Source: Erodium maritimum
Taxonomy: Eukaryota > Streptophyta > Magnoliopsida > Geraniales > Geraniaceae
Direction: 5' to 3'
Assembly: GCA_963921825.1 (NCBI GenBank)
Contig: OY997588.1
Span: 126,449,203 to 126,513,202, forward strand
Length of the DNA: 64,000 nucleotides
In this document: positions 59,166-64,000 of the stretch, in pieces
Position numbering within the stretch: position 1 is the stretch's first letter
How the letters are laid out: every line of letters begins with the position of its first letter
Notes under the pieces: generated by a model
The model's database searches: none
What the model was told of the DNA's origin: nothing
What the model saw: only the letters and a program-made list of their open reading frames with translations
Translations under genes and position numbers: made by a program

Positions 59166-60764
59166 ACGTGTAAATATAGTTTTTTTTGGATAGGTGATTA
59201 ATTTATTGCTGCACGATTCCGAGGTGGAACCCTGAAAACGAACACCTCGAAAGGCTACACCAGAAACGAAACAAAAGAAACTCAAACTAGAACCCCAAAA
59301 CATCAAAATAAAACTTAAAGTTACCCTCCAGCCAGTAGTCTTCAGCGATTGAACTTGCTCGTAAGACGCACTAAGTCACCTGCCAGAGAAACTACACTGA
59401 AAGAATGAGGCTTAAAAAACACCTCGGAAACCGTTTGTACGGTACTCCGGAAACCACACTGTTTCTCTGTAACCAAAAAAGCCAGTAGGTGATATAACAA
59501 AAATTCAACCACACCGAACTACCCTGCGACTCTGATTAGAAAGGCAAAGAAGAGGGGAGAGAAACCCCCTCATCTAACTCGTCATCAGTGCAAAAATCAT
59601 CAGAATCCTCCTGAAATTCAGGGTCAACTGAATCTCCCAATTCAAAGTCCAAAGCTTCTATCTGGTTCGCGGCTTCAAGATTAACCACAATAGCTTTCTG
59701 ACTAGCTTTGAATAATTTCCACTTTTTATCACGATCTGCATTCTCTTTGCTCAAAGTACACCTCCTAGCCGCATATGACCGATACACATAGTTAGGATTA
59801 TTACCTAGAACTCAACAGGTTTCGGTTAACTGATCCCCCGGCCCGAGAAACTTTAGGTTTACGCAAGAGATTGGATGGGCTCGGGCTGCTCTGACTCTGA
59901 CTTTGACTTTGCGAATCTGACACTTTGCTCGCCGAGGGAGATGCACGCAACGCGCCTTTATCCTTCAACAACCTTTCCGGAGGCGGAAGTCTCAACGTGT
60001 CGGTCAAACCAAGGGCCTCTTTGTAGGCCACGGATTGATGCTTCACCTCAAAATCTGGCGCATTGACTGATAAAGCGTTAATTCTCTGAGCGTCAATGGG
60101 ATAACGCTTCCCTTCCAAAATCAAGTCTCGAGAGAAGAATTGGGCGTGTGAATTCAATTTTAACAGTTAATAGTTAAAATCCAACAACGTCGAGGTCTCA
60201 TCACGCAGGGATAGAATAAAGGTCCCAAGTGAATTTCCTAGTTCTCTGAAAGTCGCCAAACACCACCCCGAGATCGGAATGGCAGAAACTCTCACCGAAG
60301 AAAAGCTACCCTCTGCATTCAACCACTCCTTAGCCCAGTCGAACATGATGAAGGCAGATGAACACCACTTCCACTTTGAATTCAGAATACTAGGGAGAAC
60401 TTCCTGATCAGATGAAAGAAGCAGGAAAATTCTATTTCCCAGGTATCGGAATTGCAGGTCCAAGGGTGCTTCATTGTTGATATGCTCTCGTAATTCTGTT
60501 ATAGATAAATCTTCCCTTGCAACTCCCAGCAAACTCGCTTCAGACCAAGGCGATAAATAGCTCGACAAAGTGCCTTTAACTTCTGGACAGAGGGTAGGGA
60601 CAACCACATGTTTAACCTGTTCAATATTGCTCCAAGCTTTTGGTCTCCACACCTGATCCACCTCCTTTTCCCCAACCTTTTATTCGGTCCCTCCGGCCAA
60701 GTTATGGTAAAAAAGACCTTGTGTTGCTCCCAGACCATACCATTGCAGACGTGTAAATATAGTT
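59166..60764 (-). mobile_element. ORF1-only LINE, 1.57 kb
   Basis: A perfect 16-bp duplication, acgtgtaaatatagtt, lies at 59166-59181 and 60749-60764. The T-run at 59180-59187 is the minus-strand poly(A) tail, preceded (on that strand) by gcaataaattaatcac. The element holds a DUF4283-type ORF1 and a C-terminal acidic part, then the tail. There is no reverse transcriptase and no RRM at the 5' end. Confidence 0.85.
59536..60700 (-). pseudogene. LINE ORF1, DUF4283-like, broken
   Basis: Minus-strand frames in order. 60661-60167 (164 codons) starts MDQVWRPKAWSN and carries the DUF4283-type pattern: PLDLQFRYLGNRIFLLL, WKWCSSAFIMFDWAKEW, VSAIPISGWCLATF and FRELGNSLGTF. 60157-59801 is Ser/Gln-rich (SDSQSQSQSQSSPSPSN). 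59787-59536 ends acidic (FQEDSDDFCTDDELDEG). The three lie nearly end to end, separated by single stops, so one original ORF of about 360 residues is likely. It is the nucleic-acid-binding ORF1 component of a plant L1-type LINE; no ORF2 follows. Confidence 0.75.
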
Positions 60765-61139
60765 ATCTACAAAATTCATGGAGTAATCTTATATAAGTGC
60801 ACTGATCTTGGCATATTTCTTATTTAATTACACTGATTTTTAGATGTTATCACTCAACTATATTACATTTTAAAATTTTCTTATTTTACTCTATTTTGAT
60901 AATAAATGATAAAAATACCCTTCAATTTTCAAAAACCTAGAATATATGTGAGTTGTCGGCGACCAATGTAATAAATAGATATCACTTGTGTGAGTTGTTG
61001 GAAATAGTGTTCTTCTCTTTCTCTTGAGTATCTTTATTGATGCAAGAACGATAAATGATGAAAATGTTTCACAATATGTTACGATTCCTTCAGCCCCATT
61101 CCATCTCTTTTTTATCTTCTTTTGAATAATAACCATTTA
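60765..61139. other. AT-rich spacer, nothing recognised
   Basis: No supported feature. Confidence 0.5.
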
Positions 61140-62290
61140 TTGAATCTGTGCGTTTAGAGTATTAGTTGGTCGAGCATTCGAGAGGACGAGCGCGTGCCTC
61201 GTATTTTATTCTCGTTGTTGGGAGGACAAAATACCGTTAGCGTCACTGTACTTCTTCTCCGAGTGGTCTCGAGCTCGATTTACAGAGTCGTGCGTGTGAT
61301 TTGCTGACGTTGCTGCTTGGGTATTTGGGTTGCTATATACAGTTAGCGATGCCATTGTTTTGGGCATGAATTGGATTGTGCAAACCTAATCTAGCTAGCT
61401 TAGAAAAAGGCTTTGTAATTTAATGTCATGTAGATAAATTTATACGCAATACAAACCCATTTTCCTTGGATTCTCGTCTTATTATGTAAATCTAAGCTAA
61501 AACTAAAAGTGGTATCAAAGCCTCAGATACGTAACTATGAGTTATGGATGGCAACGATGCCCAGATGAGCTTCTTGCTCGCACAAGCTTGGATTATCTAC
61601 GAGTTGATATGTATAAATGGTGTTCCCAGACACACCAAGAGATGGAAAATATGAGGCGCAACTTGGTGCTCCAAGCTAAGAATGTAGAGTTGTTGATTCG
61701 AGAGAGGCCTGTTCCAACAAGACCTCCAATTCCACCTTCTAGGCTTGAAGGCCAACACCATCCAGTTCCAGATCAGTCGATAGAGATAAATCCATTGTTG
61801 TGACTCCATCGATTGTGCATCCCGTGTTCCATTCTGCATCTACATCTGAAATGATACACCTACTTCACTCAACACTTGAGATTATTCACCCACATCACCA
61901 CTCTCCAAATTTTTTTTCTTCATCTCTGGCCTCAACACATGATGGATTTGTGTTTTCTTCCCATAAAAGAACTTTTTCTCTTGAACACACACCAATTCCT
62001 CCGGGTCCTGACTCCCGTAACCCAGTTCCACCACATATTAACCCTGCTCCACCATATATGAACCCTCCTCGAGCTCCTTAGATGAACACCAATTACAACC
62101 CTTACCCAAAAAACCACTACAAGCTACCCATAATCTCCTTTTCCTTGTTTGATGACTCAGAAGTTCGATACTGGCTGAGACTGCCTAAAGAATACTACAT
62201 GACTATATCTACTCTTCTGATTGTTTGGATCACTGAGGTAATTTCAAACTATAAGAATAATGCTGAAGCCGAGGGAATATTATTATAGCT
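61140..62290 (+). mobile_element. LTR retrotransposon remnant: PBS and gag start
   Basis: tggtatcaaagcc at 61510-61522 is a typical primer binding site complementary to tRNA-Met. The LTR end should lie just before it and the LTR would begin near 61140-61200. Downstream is a gag-like frame, 61537-61803, starting MSYGWQRCPDELLARTSL, and then 62082-62288 with YKLPIISFSLFDDSEVRYWL, the pattern of retrotransposon gag (K-lP-i-F-dG---YWL). The sequence stops matching soon after, and no protease, polymerase or second LTR is seen, so it is truncated. Confidence 0.6.
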
Positions 62291-62555
62291 CTTCCTAACT
62301 CCCAACTCTATTCCTAATCACTTCACTCCTTACAATAGGGAATGATTTTGGTGCATAAGAAAATTTATTTGGGATCTACTAATGCCATAAGAGAAAAAAT
62401 TATTGAGTTCTTACTCTATTTGTATCTTCATTCAATGCATTAGTATCTTGATTCAACAACACAAGTAATACGATTCACACAATTCTACATGAACTTTCAA
62501 TACCATTTAAGTAGTTTTATATATGTTACGTTGTTATTGGTACAACCAACCAAGT

Positions 62556-63959
62556 TTATGTAGGCTTGACATTGGCTTGTAGTTGCTTAAGTTGTTTGAC
62601 AAACTCTTCCAGATCATAATATGAGCTGCCACCCTTGTTCACCGCCGCTAGTGCATTGTCTTTGAGATTTTTAGCCTTTGCCTTTTGTGTCATATTTTTA
62701 CCGAAACATTCAGCTATAACCTTCTCCAACTTGTCCGGGTCAAGCACCGTGTCAGCACCTTCGCAAACCCACACAGCAGCACCCAGGTCCTCCACCAACA
62801 GCCTCGCATTCACAAACTGGTCCGCCTCCATCGGCCAACACAACATCATCACCCCTCCCACTATCCCTTCGTTCACCGAGTTCCACCCGCAATGACTCAA
62901 GAACCCGCCTACAGCCCGGTGCTCTAGTATTGGGACCTGCGGGGCCCATCCTCTCAACACCATGCCCCGACCCGCTACCCGCTCATCGAACCCATTCGGG
63001 ACAGCTCCGTAACCCTCTTTCGTGCTCGTCTTGACCACCCAGATGAATCGGGTCCCGCTCCTTTCGAGCCCGGACGCTAGTGCCTCCATCTGTTCGTTCT
63101 TGAGCAGTTTCTGGCTCCCAAAACACACGTACAACACGGAATCGTCCGGGCACCCATCGAGCCAGCTCAACACATTGGTACCCGATTTGGGTCCGGAGAT
63201 GCCCCTGTCCATACCCGTCAAATTGAGTGGGCCGACCCCGAACACCCGGTTGTGACCCGCTACTCTTTTGAGGTAGTCCAAATATTCACCTTCCAGCGCC
63301 TCGAAAGTGTTGAACACGAGACCCCAACTCTCAAGATTCGCAAGGATGCCATTCCGAACAATCTCCGAATCCGGATCCGATTCTCTGTAAAACCGGAAAA
63401 GTGACGGCAAATGCTCCGCCTTGAACGACGGAGACCCGGGAAGATCCGGGAATTCAACCACTGAAGATGTCCGAGCAGCGTCCGTATTGAGCCAGCAGTG
63501 GTGGGCGACGGAGGTTAGGTATGCGCCGGAGGAGAAGAAGGCAAATCTGGGGATGCCGAGGCGGGTGGCGAGTTCGAGGGTCCAGCCGAGGAAGAAATCG
63601 GAGATGATGGCGGCGGGAGGCGAGGGGTGGGAGTGGAACCAGTGGAGGATAGGGTCGCGGAGGCGGCTGAGGGCGGATATGATGTGGAAGTTCCCGGAGT
63701 TGCCGATGTCCTTGACGTTCTCAACGCCGGGAGGGAGGTTGGGGTGGGGAGGGAAGGGGAGGACGAGAGTGGCGATGGAGGGATGGGCGGAGAGGAGCGG
63801 AGAGAGGATGGGGAGGCTCTTTGGGGTGACCAGGACGGTGAGGGTGAGGCCGTGGAGGGAGAGCTGGTGGGTGAGGTCCAGGAGAGGTAGCATGTGGCCT
63901 TGCGCTGGGAACGGAAACACCAGTATGTGCGGCGGCGATGCGTCCGAGGCAGTACTCAT
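62556..63959 (-). CDS. UDP-glycosyltransferase, UGT89 (UGT89B1-like)
   Basis: Intact, intronless, 467 residues, the usual length for the family. The N-terminus HILVFPFPAQGHMLPLLDLT contains the catalytic His22; its partner is Asp121 in IISDFFLGW. The PSPG box that binds the UDP-sugar spans Trp338-Gln381 (WAPQVPILEHRAVGGFLSHC, then GWNS, WPMEADQ). Gln at the last position of the box usually goes with UDP-glucose. The closest family I recognise is plant UGT89B1, flavonol glucosyltransferases, but acceptor choice cannot be read from sequence. Cytosolic soluble enzyme of specialised metabolism; no signal peptide or membrane segment. The start Met lies 41 bp from the window edge, so the promoter is outside. 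A minus-strand aataaa lies near 62364-62369. Confidence 0.96.
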   Translation of the reverse strand: MSTASDASPPHILVFPFPAQGHMLPLLDLTHQLSLHGLTLTVLVTPKSLPILSPLLSAHPSIATLVLPFPPHPNLPPGVENVKDIGNSGNFHIISALSRLRDPILHWFHSHPSPPAAIISDFFLGWTLELATRLGIPRFAFFSSGAYLTSVAHHCWLNTDAARTSSVVEFPDLPGSPSFKAEHLPSLFRFYRESDPDSEIVRNGILANLESWGLVFNTFEALEGEYLDYLKRVAGHNRVFGVGPLNLTGMDRGISGPKSGTNVLSWLDGCPDDSVLYVCFGSQKLLKNEQMEALASGLERSGTRFIWVVKTSTKEGYGAVPNGFDERVAGRGMVLRGWAPQVPILEHRAVGGFLSHCGWNSVNEGIVGGVMMLCWPMEADQFVNARLLVEDLGAAVWVCEGADTVLDPDKLEKVIAECFGKNMTQKAKAKNLKDNALAAVNKGGSSYYDLEEFVKQLKQLQANVKPT

Positions 63960-64000
63960 CTGTCCTTAGTCGGAAATTTTGAATTTGGGCAATAAATTAG

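Noticed and set aside
63421..63969. 182-codon plus-strand frame opposite the UGT gene
   Set aside because: Antisense shadow of the intact UGT89-like coding sequence, caused by its high GC content.

Overview
The window is nuclear DNA from a flowering plant, probably a eudicot. Evidence: spliced genes with GT-AG introns, a plant-type phosphatidylinositol 4-kinase gamma, a UGT89-type glycosyltransferase, a nuclear tRNA with a downstream T-run terminator, and many plant transposon families. The species cannot be named from the sequence. Gene density is low: I can support three protein genes and one tRNA gene in 64 kb. Nearly everything else is transposon-derived.

Layout. 1-2.06 kb: no recognised gene. 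2.07-13.9 kb: a minus-strand LINE-type retroposon, a PIF/Harbinger transposon split by an LTR-like repeat, a decayed LINE ORF1, a Mutator-like (MULE) element and a second decayed Harbinger transposase. 13.9-21.2 kb: a nested stack in which one minus-strand LINE has taken two further retroposons, one of them split again by a second LTR-like repeat. 22.25-28.5 kb: three back-to-back non-LTR elements bracketed by four copies of the same short target sequence; the third carries the only reverse transcriptase ORF of LINE type here. 29.0-31.8 kb: a MULE with internal tandem repeats, then a short retroposon. 31.9-35.6 kb: the PI4K gamma gene. 37.30-37.37 kb: tRNA-Lys(UUU). 37.8-39.1 kb: a five-exon DNA-3-methyladenine glycosylase I-like gene on the minus strand. 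40.7-49 kb: nested retroposons, a CACTA-like fragment and a 3.7-kb MULE with a LINE inside its terminal inverted repeat. 50.4-55.0 kb: a complete but inactive Ty1/copia element with both LTRs, PBS and a 5-bp TSD. 55-61 kb: four LINE-type insertions and a hairpin MITE. 61.1-62.3 kb: a gag/PBS remnant of an LTR element. 62.6-63.96 kb: an intact UGT89-like gene on the minus strand, with its start 41 bp from the window edge.

The three genes are not functionally linked: lipid/protein kinase-like signalling, DNA base repair and small-molecule glucosylation. The window is most informative as a record of insertions. At least twelve non-LTR retroposons can be delimited by their poly(A)/poly(T) end and a 10-19 bp target-site duplication. 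Many of them carry only ORF1-type sequence (RRM, DUF4283-like, or proline/serine-rich) joined directly to the 3' tail, with no reverse transcriptase. These resemble the 'half-LINE' arrangement known from mammalian HAL1 elements.
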